Positions 42,783 through 51,483 of a stretch of 64,000 nucleotides of DNA are shown here, in pieces. Below the pieces are notes generated by a model. It ran no database searches, was not told the origin of the DNA, and saw only the letters and a program-made list of their open reading frames with translations. The DNA is from Tatumella punctata (lineage in GTDB: Bacteria > Pseudomonadota > Gammaproteobacteria > Enterobacterales > Enterobacteriaceae), in assembly GCF_039523735.1 (NCBI RefSeq), contig NZ_BAAAFW010000058.1:62001-126000 (forward strand), read 5' to 3'. A program made the position numbers and the translations under genes. Positions within the stretch are counted from its first letter, which is position 1; each line of letters begins with the position of its first letter.

Positions 42783-44195
42783 TCAGGAAGATAATGTTCT
42801 GATTAAATTGGAGAAATCTTCTTTTATATCGTGACTTTCTTCACGCAACTGCTCAATCTTACGGCAGGCATGCAACACTGTCGTATGGTCGCGGCCGCCG
42901 AAAGCATCACCGATTTCGGGCAGACTATGGTTGGTCAGTTCTTTTGCCATCGCCATTGCCATCTGCCGGGGTCTGGCCACCGAGCGTGAACGTCGTTTAG
43001 ACAACAGATCAGCGACTTTAATTTTATAGTATTCTGCGACTGTTTTCTGAATATTATCGATAGTGACCAGTTTTTCCTGTAAAGCCAGTAAATCGCGCAG
43101 CGCTTCCCGGACAAAGTCGATGGTGATTGCCCGGCCGGTAAAATTGGCATTCGCAATCACACGGTTTAATGCCCCTTCCAGCTCACGGACGTTTGACCGT
43201 AAGCGTTTGGCAATAAAGAAAGCCACTTCCCCCGGCAGACGGATTTTATTCTCGTCCGCTTTTTTCATCAGGATGGCGACCCTGGTTTCCAGTTCAGGCG
43301 GCTCTATCGCCACTGTCAGGCCCCAGCCAAACCGTGATTTCAGACGATCTTCAACCCCGTTAATTTCTTTCGGGTAACGATCTGATGTCAGGATAATCTG
43401 CTGGTTACCTTCCAGAAGTGCATTAAAGGTATGGAAAAACTCTTCCTGGGAACGCTCTTTATTTGCAAAAAACTGGATATCATCAATTAACAGTGCATCA
43501 ACCGAGCGATAATAGCGTTTAAACTCTTCTATCGCATTGTTCTGCAATGCTTTTACCATATCCTGAACAAAGCGTTCAGAATGCATATACACAATTTTTG
43601 CATTCGGTTTCCGGGCAATAATGCCGTTCCCCACCGCATGCAACAGGTGCGTTTTACCTAATCCCGTCCCGCCATATAAAAATAGCGGGTTATAAGCACC
43701 GCCCGGATTATCTGCGACCTGACGCGCGGCAGCACGGGCAAGCTGGTTCGATTTACCTTCGACAAAATTATCAAAATTATGCCGGCTGTTAACATTCGAA
43801 CGATAAGCCACTTCTACCGGCGCGGGCACATTGTCCCAGCTCGGACGACCGTTATTCGGACTAACGGGCGGACGAGCTGGCGGAACAGGCTGTGAAATAT
43901 GCGGCGGTGCAACAGTACTCACTGCAGGTGCTGCCGCAGGTGCCGCCGCAGGTCTGGCACCCACTTCAAAACGTAGCTGTGGAATGTCAGCACCACAAAA
44001 CTCATTCAGCAAGGCATTAATACTATTGATGTATTTATCACGCACCCAGTCGAGTACAAAGCGGTTTGGTGCGTACAGAGCCAGAGTATTGTCGTTTAAT
44101 TCAGCCTGCAGCGGGCGGATCCACATACTGAATTCAGTGGCAGGTAATTCATCCTGCAAACGGGTAAGGCACTGTTGCCAAAGCGTAAGTGACAC
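42783..44195 (-). CDS. dnaA: DnaA, chromosomal replication initiator
   Basis: DnaA binds DnaA boxes, opens oriC and also regulates genes. The start used is GTG 44195, six nt after GGAG and matching the E. coli GTG start (SLTLWQQCLTRLQDELPATE); an earlier in-frame GTG lies at 44207. The protein is 470 residues with domain I (1-85), a Pro/Ala-rich linker (86-135), AAA+ Walker A GGTGLGKTHLLHAVGN near 170, Walker B ALLIDDIQFF, and the domain IV DNA-binding signature GGRDHTTVLHACRKI near the end. A DnaA box upstream suggests autoregulation. Confidence 0.98.
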   Translation of the reverse strand: MSLTLWQQCLTRLQDELPATEFSMWIRPLQAELNDNTLALYAPNRFVLDWVRDKYINSINALLNEFCGADIPQLRFEVGARPAAAPAAAPAVSTVAPPHISQPVPPARPPVSPNNGRPSWDNVPAPVEVAYRSNVNSRHNFDNFVEGKSNQLARAAARQVADNPGGAYNPLFLYGGTGLGKTHLLHAVGNGIIARKPNAKIVYMHSERFVQDMVKALQNNAIEEFKRYYRSVDALLIDDIQFFANKERSQEEFFHTFNALLEGNQQIILTSDRYPKEINGVEDRLKSRFGWGLTVAIEPPELETRVAILMKKADENKIRLPGEVAFFIAKRLRSNVRELEGALNRVIANANFTGRAITIDFVREALRDLLALQEKLVTIDNIQKTVAEYYKIKVADLLSKRRSRSVARPRQMAMAMAKELTNHSLPEIGDAFGGRDHTTVLHACRKIEQLREESHDIKEDFSNLIRTLSS

Positions 44196-44401
44196 GGCGG
44201 ACTCCACTGGTACAAAAATAAGACAAGAAACGGTGCTAATCTTTTGAAAACACTAATTATTGATACAGACGGAGAAATCGCCTGCTGCAACGATCTGCAA
44301 ATCATTCTCGCCGGAAGACCCTGAAGGATCATCAGCGGAACGACGGATCATAGCGCAAAGCGGACAAGAGATCCTCCTTTTCTACACTGATTTTACCCAT
44401 T

Positions 44402-44410
44402 TTATCCACA
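44402..44410 (+). promoter_or_regulatory. Perfect DnaA box upstream of dnaA
   Basis: TTATCCACA matches the strong R1/R4-type consensus and lies about 207 bp before the dnaA start, as expected for the autoregulated dnaA promoter. Confidence 0.82.
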
Positions 44411-44550
44411 GGATTTCAGAATGACAGCGATGAGGTCACGCTCTGTACTCCCGGGTGCCGGAAATCTATTACAGATCTCATCTTTTCACTGGCGTGACTT
44501 CCTTACCGCCACTTTTTTTCTGCCGATCACCAGATGATCCGGAAGGATCC

Positions 44551-44578
44551 TTGCTCTTTATAAGGAAGCCCGTATAAT
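44551..44578 (+). promoter_or_regulatory. rpmH upstream promoter
   Basis: TTGCTC at 44551-44556 and a perfect TATAAT at 44573-44578 with 16-nt spacing form a sigma-70 promoter directed at rpmH-rnpA. Confidence 0.75.
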
Positions 44579-44677
44579 TCTCAGCCTGTTTGTCCGCCAG
44601 TCTCCGGACTCCGGGGATTGTGACCAGGCAAACAGGCCGTTACCCGGTATAAAGGTGGCATTATTAGCCGAAGTAAA

Positions 44678-44706
44678 TTGACTCAGGACTGTACAGTTAT
44701 TACAAT
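44678..44706 (+). promoter_or_regulatory. rpmH proximal promoter
   Basis: TTGACT at 44678-44683 and TACAAT at 44701-44706 with the ideal 17-nt spacing lie about 100 nt before rpmH. This is the strongest-looking sigma-70 promoter in the region. Confidence 0.8.
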
Positions 44707-44792
44707 CCCGCCTCTTTAATTAAAATACACTGAGGCGTCGGTCGGTTTACTGACTCTGCTACGCGTCACCAAGTGAACATTCTCAAGTTTAG

Positions 44793-44945
<153 letters not shown>

Positions 44946-44959
44946 TAAAGCGAACCCTG

Positions 44960-45319
44960 GTGGGTAAGCTCGCATTTCCCAGGGAGTTACGTTTGTTAAC
45001 TCCCAATCATTTCACTTTCGTCTTCCAGCAGCCACAACGAGCTGGCACGCCGCAATTGACTATTCTCGGCCGCCAGAATTCGCTGGGGCATCCCCGCATC
45101 GGTCTTACTGTCGCTAAGAAACACGTAAAACGCGCCCATGAACGTAACCGGATTAAACGTTTAACCCGGGAAAGTTTTCGTTTGCGCCAGCACGAGCTTC
45201 CGGCGATGGATTTTGTCATCGTTGCAAAAAAAGGGATTGCCGACCTGGATAACCATACTTTGACGGAAGTGTTGGAGAAACTATGGCGTCGTCATTGTCG
45301 CCTGGCACGCGGCTCCTGA
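44960..45319 (+). CDS. rnpA: RnpA, protein component of ribonuclease P
   Basis: RnpA assists the M1 RNA in removing 5' leaders from tRNA precursors. The 119-residue protein (same as E. coli) begins at a GTG (codons for MGKLAFPRELRLL) and contains the RNA-binding signature AHERNRIKRLTRESFRL near residues 60-76. Its end overlaps the start of yidD by 37 nt, as in E. coli. Confidence 0.97.
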   Translation: MGKLAFPRELRLLTPNHFTFVFQQPQRAGTPQLTILGRQNSLGHPRIGLTVAKKHVKRAHERNRIKRLTRESFRLRQHELPAMDFVIVAKKGIADLDNHTLTEVLEKLWRRHCRLARGS

Positions 45320-45540
45320 TTGTTCTGATCCGCGTTTACCAACGGGCAATAAGTCCCCTGCTGGGGCCTCATTGCCGTTTCAATCCAACCTGTTCCCATT
45401 ACGGGATCGAAGCCTTACGTCGTTTCGGGGTGATAAAAGGGTGTTGGTTGACGGTGAAACGCGTATTAAAATGCCATCCGTTACACGCGGGTGGTGACGA
45501 TCCTGTGCCGCCAAAAAACACTGATACCAGAGAAAACTAA
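45283..45540 (+). CDS. yidD: YidD, membrane protein insertion efficiency factor
   Basis: YidD aids insertion of membrane proteins handled by YidC. The 85-residue protein begins MASSLSPGTRLLIVLIRVYQ, an amphipathic membrane-binding helix, followed by the family signature GPHCRFNPTCSHYGIEA with conserved Cys residues and HPLHAGGDDPVP at the end. It overlaps rnpA and lies 2 nt before yidC. Confidence 0.95.
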   Translation: MASSLSPGTRLLIVLIRVYQRAISPLLGPHCRFNPTCSHYGIEALRRFGVIKGCWLTVKRVLKCHPLHAGGDDPVPPKNTDTREN

Positions 45541-45542
45541 CG

Positions 45543-47186
45543 ATGGATTCGCAACGCAATCTTTTTTTCATCGCTTTTCTGTTCGTGTCTTTTATGATCT
45601 GGCAAGCCTGGCAGACGGACCACAATCCACAGCCACAGCAAACCCGGACCACTCAGAATACGAACAATACCGCAAGCGATGCCGCAAACCAGGGCGTTCC
45701 GGCCAGTGGTCAGGGCAAAACGATTACTGTTAGAACAGACGTCTTGTCTGTTGAAATTAATACCCGTGGCGGTGATGTAGAGCAGGCCCAGTTACTCACT
45801 TACCCGAAGACGCTCGGGTCAACCCAGCCTTTCCAGCTGCTGGAAACCTCACCTGACTTTATGTACCAGGCGCAAAGTGGTTTAACCGGCCGTAACGGTC
45901 CGGATAACCCTGCCAATGGTGCCCGCCCGCTGTATACCACCACTCAGGACAGCTACCAGATGGCTGACGGTCAGACCGAACTTCGTGTTCCCCTGACCTG
46001 GACCGGTGAGAACGGTGTGGTATACACCAAGACGTTTGTCTTCAAACGGGGTGGTTATGCGGTTGATGTTGACTACCATATTGATAACAGCTCGGCACAG
46101 CCGCTGGAAGTTTCAATGTTTGGTCAGCTGAAGCAGACAATCACCCTGCCTAAAGCCCGCGATACCGGCAGCAATAACTTTGCACTACATACTTTCCGTG
46201 GTGCGGCCTACTCCACCAGCAATGAAAAGTATGAAAAATATAAATTTGATACTATTGCTGATAATGAGAACCTGAATACCAGTACCGATAATGGCTGGGT
46301 GGCTATGCTGCAGCAGTATTTCGCTACCGCATGGGTTCCACGGACATCTGGCAGCAACACCCTGTATACCAGTAATCTGGGTAACGGTCTGGCGGCTATC
46401 GGTTACAAATCATCGCCGGTCACTATTGCCGCCGGTGCACAACAGGACCTGAATGCGACCCTGTGGGTTGGCCCGGAAATTCAGGATCAGATGGCTGCCG
46501 TTTCCCCGCACCTCGACTTAACTGTGGATTACGGCTGGTTGTGGTTTATCTCTCAGCCACTGTTTAAGCTGCTGAAATTTATCCACAGCTTTATCGGTAA
46601 CTGGGGCTTCTCAATTATCGTTATCACCTTTATTGTCCGCGGTATCATGTACCCGCTGACTCGTGCGCAATACACCTCAATGGCGAAAATGCGCATGCTG
46701 CAACCAAAAATCCAGGCAATGCGTGAGCGTCTGGGTGAAGATAAGCAGCGTATGAGTCAGGAAATGATGGCGCTGTATAAAGAAGAAAAAGTGAACCCGC
46801 TCGGCGGCTGTCTGCCTCTGGTTATCCAGATGCCAATCTTCCTGGCCCTGTACTACATGCTGATGGGCTCGGTTGAATTGCGTCAGGCTCCGTTTATCCT
46901 GTGGATCCACGACCTGTCAGTACAGGACCCGTACTACATCCTGCCGGTACTGATGGGTGTAACCATGTTCTTCATTCAGAAGATGTCTCCGACCACGGTG
47001 ACTGACCCAATGCAGCAGAAGATTATGACCTTTATGCCGGTCATCTTTACCGTCTTCTTCCTGTGGTTCCCGTCAGGTCTGGTGCTGTACTATATCGTCA
47101 GTAACCTGGTCACGATTATTCAGCAGCAGCTGATTTATCGCGGCCTGGAAAAACGCGGATTACACAGCCGTAAGAAAAAAGCCTGA
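45543..47186 (+). CDS. yidC: YidC, membrane protein insertase
   Basis: YidC inserts and folds inner-membrane proteins alone or with SecYEG. The 547-residue protein has a first membrane helix (residues 5-22), a large periplasmic domain to about 340, and five C-terminal helices (about 350-530). The conserved hydrophilic-groove Arg lies in TFIVRGIMYPLTRAQY, and the cytoplasmic coiled loop contains MRERLGEDKQRMSQEMMALY. It ends at a strong terminator. Confidence 0.98.
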   Translation: MDSQRNLFFIAFLFVSFMIWQAWQTDHNPQPQQTRTTQNTNNTASDAANQGVPASGQGKTITVRTDVLSVEINTRGGDVEQAQLLTYPKTLGSTQPFQLLETSPDFMYQAQSGLTGRNGPDNPANGARPLYTTTQDSYQMADGQTELRVPLTWTGENGVVYTKTFVFKRGGYAVDVDYHIDNSSAQPLEVSMFGQLKQTITLPKARDTGSNNFALHTFRGAAYSTSNEKYEKYKFDTIADNENLNTSTDNGWVAMLQQYFATAWVPRTSGSNTLYTSNLGNGLAAIGYKSSPVTIAAGAQQDLNATLWVGPEIQDQMAAVSPHLDLTVDYGWLWFISQPLFKLLKFIHSFIGNWGFSIIVITFIVRGIMYPLTRAQYTSMAKMRMLQPKIQAMRERLGEDKQRMSQEMMALYKEEKVNPLGGCLPLVIQMPIFLALYYMLMGSVELRQAPFILWIHDLSVQDPYYILPVLMGVTMFFIQKMSPTTVTDPMQQKIMTFMPVIFTVFFLWFPSGLVLYYIVSNLVTIIQQQLIYRGLEKRGLHSRKKKA

Positions 47187-47242
47187 TAACCTGTCACGCC
47201 AGCCACCGGCGGCGTGATCATTAACGGCACTCAGGATATGAT

Positions 47243-47269
47243 AAGGCGGTCTTCTGACCGCCTTTTTTT
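47243..47269 (+). terminator. Rho-independent terminator after yidC
   Basis: A perfect 9-bp AAGGCGGTC/GACCGCCTT stem with a TTCT loop is followed by a run of seven T residues. It separates yidC from mnmE. Confidence 0.93.
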
Positions 47270-47291
47270 ATTGGTAAAAGAGAGAACAGCT

Positions 47292-48656
47292 ATGAGCCAC
47301 AGCGATACTATCGTCGCCCAGGCAACGCCTCCTGGCCGCGGCGGAGTCGGTATATTACGTATTTCGGGGCCGAAAGCCGCAGAAGTTGCACAACAGATTT
47401 TAGGCAAACTGCCCAAAGCACGTTATGCCGACTACCTGCCCTTTATGGACGCCAATGGCACTGTACTGGATCAGGGGATTGCTCTGTGGTTCCCCGGCCC
47501 GAACTCTTTTACCGGAGAAGATGTACTCGAGTTACAGGGGCATGGCGGCCCGGTGATCCTCGACCTGTTACTGAAACGGATTATTGCCTTACCGGGACTG
47601 CGGATTGCGAGGCCGGGCGAATTTTCGGAACGCGCATTTCTCAATGATAAACTGGACCTTGCCCAGGCCGAAGCGATTGCCGATTTAATTGATGCCAGTT
47701 CAGAGCAGGCCGCACGTTCTGCCGTTAACTCATTGCAGGGTGTTTTCTCTCAGCGGGTCAGCCATCTGGTGGAGGCCCTGACTCATCTGCGTATTTACGT
47801 CGAGGCTGCCATCGACTTCCCTGACGAAGAGATTGATTTCCTGTCGGACGGAAAAATTGAGGCGCAGCTTAATCAGGTTATGCAGGATCTGGAAAACGTC
47901 CGTACCGAAGCGCGGCAAGGCAGCTTATTGCGCGAAGGAATGAAGGTGGTGATTGCCGGGCGGCCAAATGCCGGAAAATCCAGTCTGCTCAATGCACTGG
48001 CGGGAAGAGAAGCCGCTATCGTCACGGATATCGCCGGTACTACCCGTGATGTCCTGCGCGAACATATTCATATTGATGGCATGCCGTTGCATATCATTGA
48101 TACTGCCGGGTTACGTGAATCCAGTGACGAAGTGGAGCGGATAGGGATTGAGCGCGCATGGCAGGAAATCTCCGCCGCCGACCATGTATTGTTTATGGTC
48201 GATGGCACCACCACCCGCGCCACAGACCCGCAGCAAATCTGGCCGGACTTTATCGCGCGGCTGCCACCCGCCCTGCCGGTAACCGTTATCCGTAATAAGG
48301 CTGATGTGACCAGTGAGGCTCTCGGGGCAGAACAACAAGGGGATAATACCGTGATCCGCCTGTCGGCGCGCACCGGCGCAGGTATTGATCTGCTGCGCGA
48401 ACATCTGAAACAGAGTATGGGCTTTTCCGGAAATATTGAAGGCGGGTTTATCGCCAGACGCCGCCACCTGGAAGCACTGGAAGCTGCCAGCAGTCACCTG
48501 CTTCAGGGCCAGTACCAGTTACTCGGTGCCCGGGCCGGCGAACTGCTGGCAGAAGAATTACGTCTTGCGCAGCAGTCACTCAGCGAAATTACCGGAGAGT
48601 TCACCGCCGATGATCTGCTGGGACGTATTTTCTCCAGCTTCTGTATCGGCAAATAA
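47292..48656 (+). CDS. mnmE: MnmE, tRNA wobble-uridine modification GTPase
   Basis: MnmE with MnmG makes 5-carboxymethylaminomethyluridine at tRNA position 34. ATG 47292 gives 454 residues, the E. coli length; an in-frame ATG at 47214 lies upstream of the terminator and is rejected. Domains are the folate-binding N-terminus (1-118, ATPPGRGGVGILRISG), a helical domain, an inserted G domain with GRPNAGKSSLLNAL and DTAGLRESSD, and the catalytic C-terminal CIGK. Confidence 0.97.
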   Translation: MSHSDTIVAQATPPGRGGVGILRISGPKAAEVAQQILGKLPKARYADYLPFMDANGTVLDQGIALWFPGPNSFTGEDVLELQGHGGPVILDLLLKRIIALPGLRIARPGEFSERAFLNDKLDLAQAEAIADLIDASSEQAARSAVNSLQGVFSQRVSHLVEALTHLRIYVEAAIDFPDEEIDFLSDGKIEAQLNQVMQDLENVRTEARQGSLLREGMKVVIAGRPNAGKSSLLNALAGREAAIVTDIAGTTRDVLREHIHIDGMPLHIIDTAGLRESSDEVERIGIERAWQEISAADHVLFMVDGTTTRATDPQQIWPDFIARLPPALPVTVIRNKADVTSEALGAEQQGDNTVIRLSARTGAGIDLLREHLKQSMGFSGNIEGGFIARRRHLEALEAASSHLLQGQYQLLGARAGELLAEELRLAQQSLSEITGEFTADDLLGRIFSSFCIGK

Positions 48657-48910
48657 AACAGCAAAACGCATCGGTTCAGAACACACCTGTGATATCACAG
48701 TTCTGACTGCGCTTCCGCCCTGCCTGCATCGCAAATATCTCCCGGGGGGTTCCCCCCGGTGTCCGGTATACCGATTAAAGGGGCCTCTGCCCCGACAGAA
48801 CCAGCCTGCTCTGACCATAACCTGACATACGACGGGTAAACCCGTAGTATAAGTGTTTATCTGTGCCCCTCCGGACGGTCCGGAGAGAACGTGACATGAG
48901 TATTCCGTAA

Positions 48911-49789
48911 ATGAGTAAGCTGACCCCTCTGCAAACAAAAGTCGCCGGACAGATCCTTGAGTCGATCGCCTGCGGAGATTTCCCGCCAGGCAGCCACATA
49001 AAAGAGATCGAACTGGCGCAGCATTTCGGTGTGTCCCGATCACCGATCCGCGGGGCTCTGTTTTATCTGGCCGGTCAACAGATCCTGACGGCAGAGAAAC
49101 ACTGTGGCTTTACTGTAGCAACGGCCTGTAGTGAGGCTTTGCAGAACACGCTGGCCGGACTGCGGGTTGCAGAAGACGATCTCTACCGTCTTATTATTGA
49201 CGACCATCTGAATCAGACACTGCCCGGGCACATAAATGAGAGTGACCTGCTGCGCCGTTATCAGTGCAGCAAGAGTATCCTGCGGCGCTGCCTGCAGCGC
49301 CTGACAGAAGAAGGAATTATACAGCGAAAACATGGTCATGGCTGGGTGATGATGCCGACGCTGGCAAGCGCAGAGCAGCGGCTGGAAAGTTACCGGTTTC
49401 GTATGCTACTGGAACCGGCAGCCCTGATGGAACCCGGATTTTGTGTGGTTCCAGAACAGCTCCGGCAATGCCGTGATAATCAGCTGGCACTGCTCAATGG
49501 CGTACCGGACAGTCAACATTTTATTGAAAGTAATGCACGGTTCCATGAATTACTGGCCGCCTGGTCAGGCAACCGTTTTATCCTGCATAGCATTCAGCAG
49601 CAAAACCGTCTGCGGCGTCTGACAGAGACACATACTATTAATAATCTCCGGCGGGTCAAAGTGTCCTGTCAGGAGCATTTAGCAATACTGGATGCCCTGG
49701 CAGAGGGTGATAATCAACAGGCTTCGGCCCTGTTATATCGTCATCTGCAGGTCGCCAGTCAGCTGGGAGTGGCCCGCCGTAAATCCTGA
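48911..49789 (+). CDS. GntR-family regulator with two winged-helix domains and FCD domain
   Basis: This 292-residue regulator begins with a GntR winged helix (residues 1-70; SHIKEIELAQHFGVSRSPIR). It has a second winged-helix-like segment at about 95-150 (NESDLLRRYQCSKSILRRCL) and a C-terminal FCD ligand domain (about 155-280) with His in SNARFHELLAAWSGN and VSCQEHLAILDALAEGD, the usual metal/ligand positions. Two DNA-binding heads in one GntR/FadR protein are less common. Neighbouring genes do not reveal its target. The upstream 254 nt holds a short CCGGGGGG/CCCCCCGG inverted repeat. Confidence 0.82.
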   Translation: MSKLTPLQTKVAGQILESIACGDFPPGSHIKEIELAQHFGVSRSPIRGALFYLAGQQILTAEKHCGFTVATACSEALQNTLAGLRVAEDDLYRLIIDDHLNQTLPGHINESDLLRRYQCSKSILRRCLQRLTEEGIIQRKHGHGWVMMPTLASAEQRLESYRFRMLLEPAALMEPGFCVVPEQLRQCRDNQLALLNGVPDSQHFIESNARFHELLAAWSGNRFILHSIQQQNRLRRLTETHTINNLRRVKVSCQEHLAILDALAEGDNQQASALLYRHLQVASQLGVARRKS

Positions 49790-49841
49790 CCGGCAAGTAG
49801 CTCAGCCACCTTACTCGTTGCTTAGCGGCCGGGAAAACAGA

Positions 49842-50792
49842 TTACCCCTGAGTGCGTGGTGATTTAACCGACGCACCGGCTTCCGCACCCACCGACATCA
49901 GTGCACCTGCATTCAGCAGCCCGCCAACGGCCTGAGCAAGATCGGCTGGCATGGCGATAACTTTAGCATTATCACTTTTTGATAACTCACTCAGGGTCTG
50001 TACATAGTTATTAGCCAGCTGAAATGACATCGCCTGATGTCCGCCGCTGGCATTCAGTGCAGCCGCTAGCTGGTCGGTGGCTTTCTTCTGACCGCTGGCG
50101 AGGGTTTCTATCGCTTCCGCTTCACGCCGGGAGGCCTCCAGTCTGGCTTCCGCATCCAGGATCATCGCCTGTTTTTTCCCTTCAGCTTCACGGATCGCTG
50201 CATTCTTGTTCCCCTCAGCACGGGTTTCAGTCGCTTTACGTTCCCGTTCTGCTGCTGCCTGTTGCTCCATCGATTTACGCATAGAATCAGAGGGCGTGAT
50301 ATCCTGAATATCCACCGTTCTCAGGATCAGCCCCCAGTCATTCATCTGCTCTTCCATGTTGGCCCGCAGGGTAATCGCCAACTGGTCACGGTTAGACAGG
50401 GTATCATCCAGGTTCATCCCCCCGACAGCATTACGAATAGTGGTCATCACCAGATTCTGTACCGCCGCACTATAGCTATCCACGCCGTAAGCCGCCTTGT
50501 TAGGATCGGCTATCCGGACAAAGCAAATCGCATTGACCCCGACAGTGGCATTGTCTTTGGTGATCCCTTCAATACCTTTCACCTCAAACATCTGGTCTTT
50601 GGCCGACATTTTATAAGCCACCACATCAATAAACGGGATTAAAATATTCAGTCCCGGATTGAGGGTACTGTGATATTTCCCCAGTCGCTCGACAATCCAC
50701 TGGTCAGCCTGCGGAACAATACGCACACATTTAAAAAACGTCACTGCCAGTAACACAATTACTAAGCCTAACGCCATCAGTCCCGGTGACAT
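49842..50792 (-). CDS. qmcA: QmcA, SPFH/band-7 membrane protein
   Basis: QmcA is a membrane-anchored SPFH (stomatin/prohibitin-like) protein that forms large assemblies and contributes to FtsH-linked membrane quality control. The 316-residue protein has an N-terminal membrane segment (residues 4-25), the SPFH domain (about 25-200; QADQWIVERLGKYHSTLNPGL), then a long Ala/Glu-rich coiled coil (about 190-260). AGGAGG precedes the ATG. The following nfeD-type gene is the usual partner; here the order is nfeD then qmcA on the minus strand. Confidence 0.93.
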   Translation of the reverse strand: MSPGLMALGLVIVLLAVTFFKCVRIVPQADQWIVERLGKYHSTLNPGLNILIPFIDVVAYKMSAKDQMFEVKGIEGITKDNATVGVNAICFVRIADPNKAAYGVDSYSAAVQNLVMTTIRNAVGGMNLDDTLSNRDQLAITLRANMEEQMNDWGLILRTVDIQDITPSDSMRKSMEQQAAAERERKATETRAEGNKNAAIREAEGKKQAMILDAEARLEASRREAEAIETLASGQKKATDQLAAALNASGGHQAMSFQLANNYVQTLSELSKSDNAKVIAMPADLAQAVGGLLNAGALMSVGAEAGASVKSPRTQG

Positions 50793-50823
50793 AAGGTCTC
50801 CTCCTTAAAGGTGAACAGAACAA

Positions 50824-51264
50824 TTATACAAGGTCAACTTTCACTACACCGTCACCCGCCATCGCAATCACTTTTACCCGTGTCTGCCTGGGTAACGCCC
50901 TGTCGCTGATACAAGGCCACTCCTGACGTCCCTGTACCGGTTTACTCAGCAACAGAATACCCTGCTGTCCCGGGGTCAGCGCGCAGGCCAGTATACCTTG
51001 CTGACCGGTCAGTGGTTCAGCGAGCCAGGGCTCAGGTTTACTGCGTATCCAGCGCACCCATACCCAGGCACAGAGAACCGACGCCACTATCCAGACCAGC
51101 AACTGCCCGGCCACCGGGAAGTCCGGCAGAAAAAGGACCAGCATGGCCGGAATCAGGGCAGCAATAGCCATCCACAGGCCGAAAAAGGTGGTGGTAAATA
51201 TCTCAACCAGCGCAAAAATAGCAGCAATCGCGATCCAGAACCAAAACACTCCGCTAATTTCCAT
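50824..51264 (-). CDS. ybbJ: NfeD-like membrane protein (YbbJ)
   Basis: This is the small NfeD-type partner of the SPFH protein QmcA. The 146-residue protein has two to three N-terminal membrane helices (about 5-80) and a C-terminal OB-fold (about 85-146) with the LTGQQGIL start and GDGVVKVDLV end typical of NfeD soluble domains. It lies 31 nt upstream of qmcA in the transcription direction. Confidence 0.9.
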   Translation of the reverse strand: MEISGVFWFWIAIAAIFALVEIFTTTFFGLWMAIAALIPAMLVLFLPDFPVAGQLLVWIVASVLCAWVWVRWIRSKPEPWLAEPLTGQQGILACALTPGQQGILLLSKPVQGRQEWPCISDRALPRQTRVKVIAMAGDGVVKVDLV

Positions 51265-51441
51265 CGGTGCTCCTTTGTCCGATCAGTACTGCCGGTTAAT
51301 TTCCCCTGAAATACTCATCATGTTACCGGCAGCCATCATTGTGGCTGAAATTCAGACAGAATACAGAACCAATAGCATATTATGAAAAATTAAAACACCC
51401 GCCAGCAGTACGGGATAGCCAGTCTCCGGGGCTGAGGGAAA

Positions 51442-51468
51442 GACACTGTCGTCAGAGACGACAGTGTC
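51442..51468. terminator. Strong hairpin after the microcin exporter gene
   Basis: A perfect 12-bp stem GACACTGTCGTC/GACGACAGTGTC with an AGA loop lies 15 nt after the ABC exporter stop. The T-run is poor, so termination may be partly Rho-dependent. Confidence 0.6.
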
Positions 51469-51483
51469 AGGTGTACCGGCCGG

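Noticed and set aside
48742..48759. CCGGGGGG/CCCCCCGG inverted repeat as terminator of mnmE
   Set aside because: Only a 2-nt spacer and no T-run; the structure is real but termination is unsupported.
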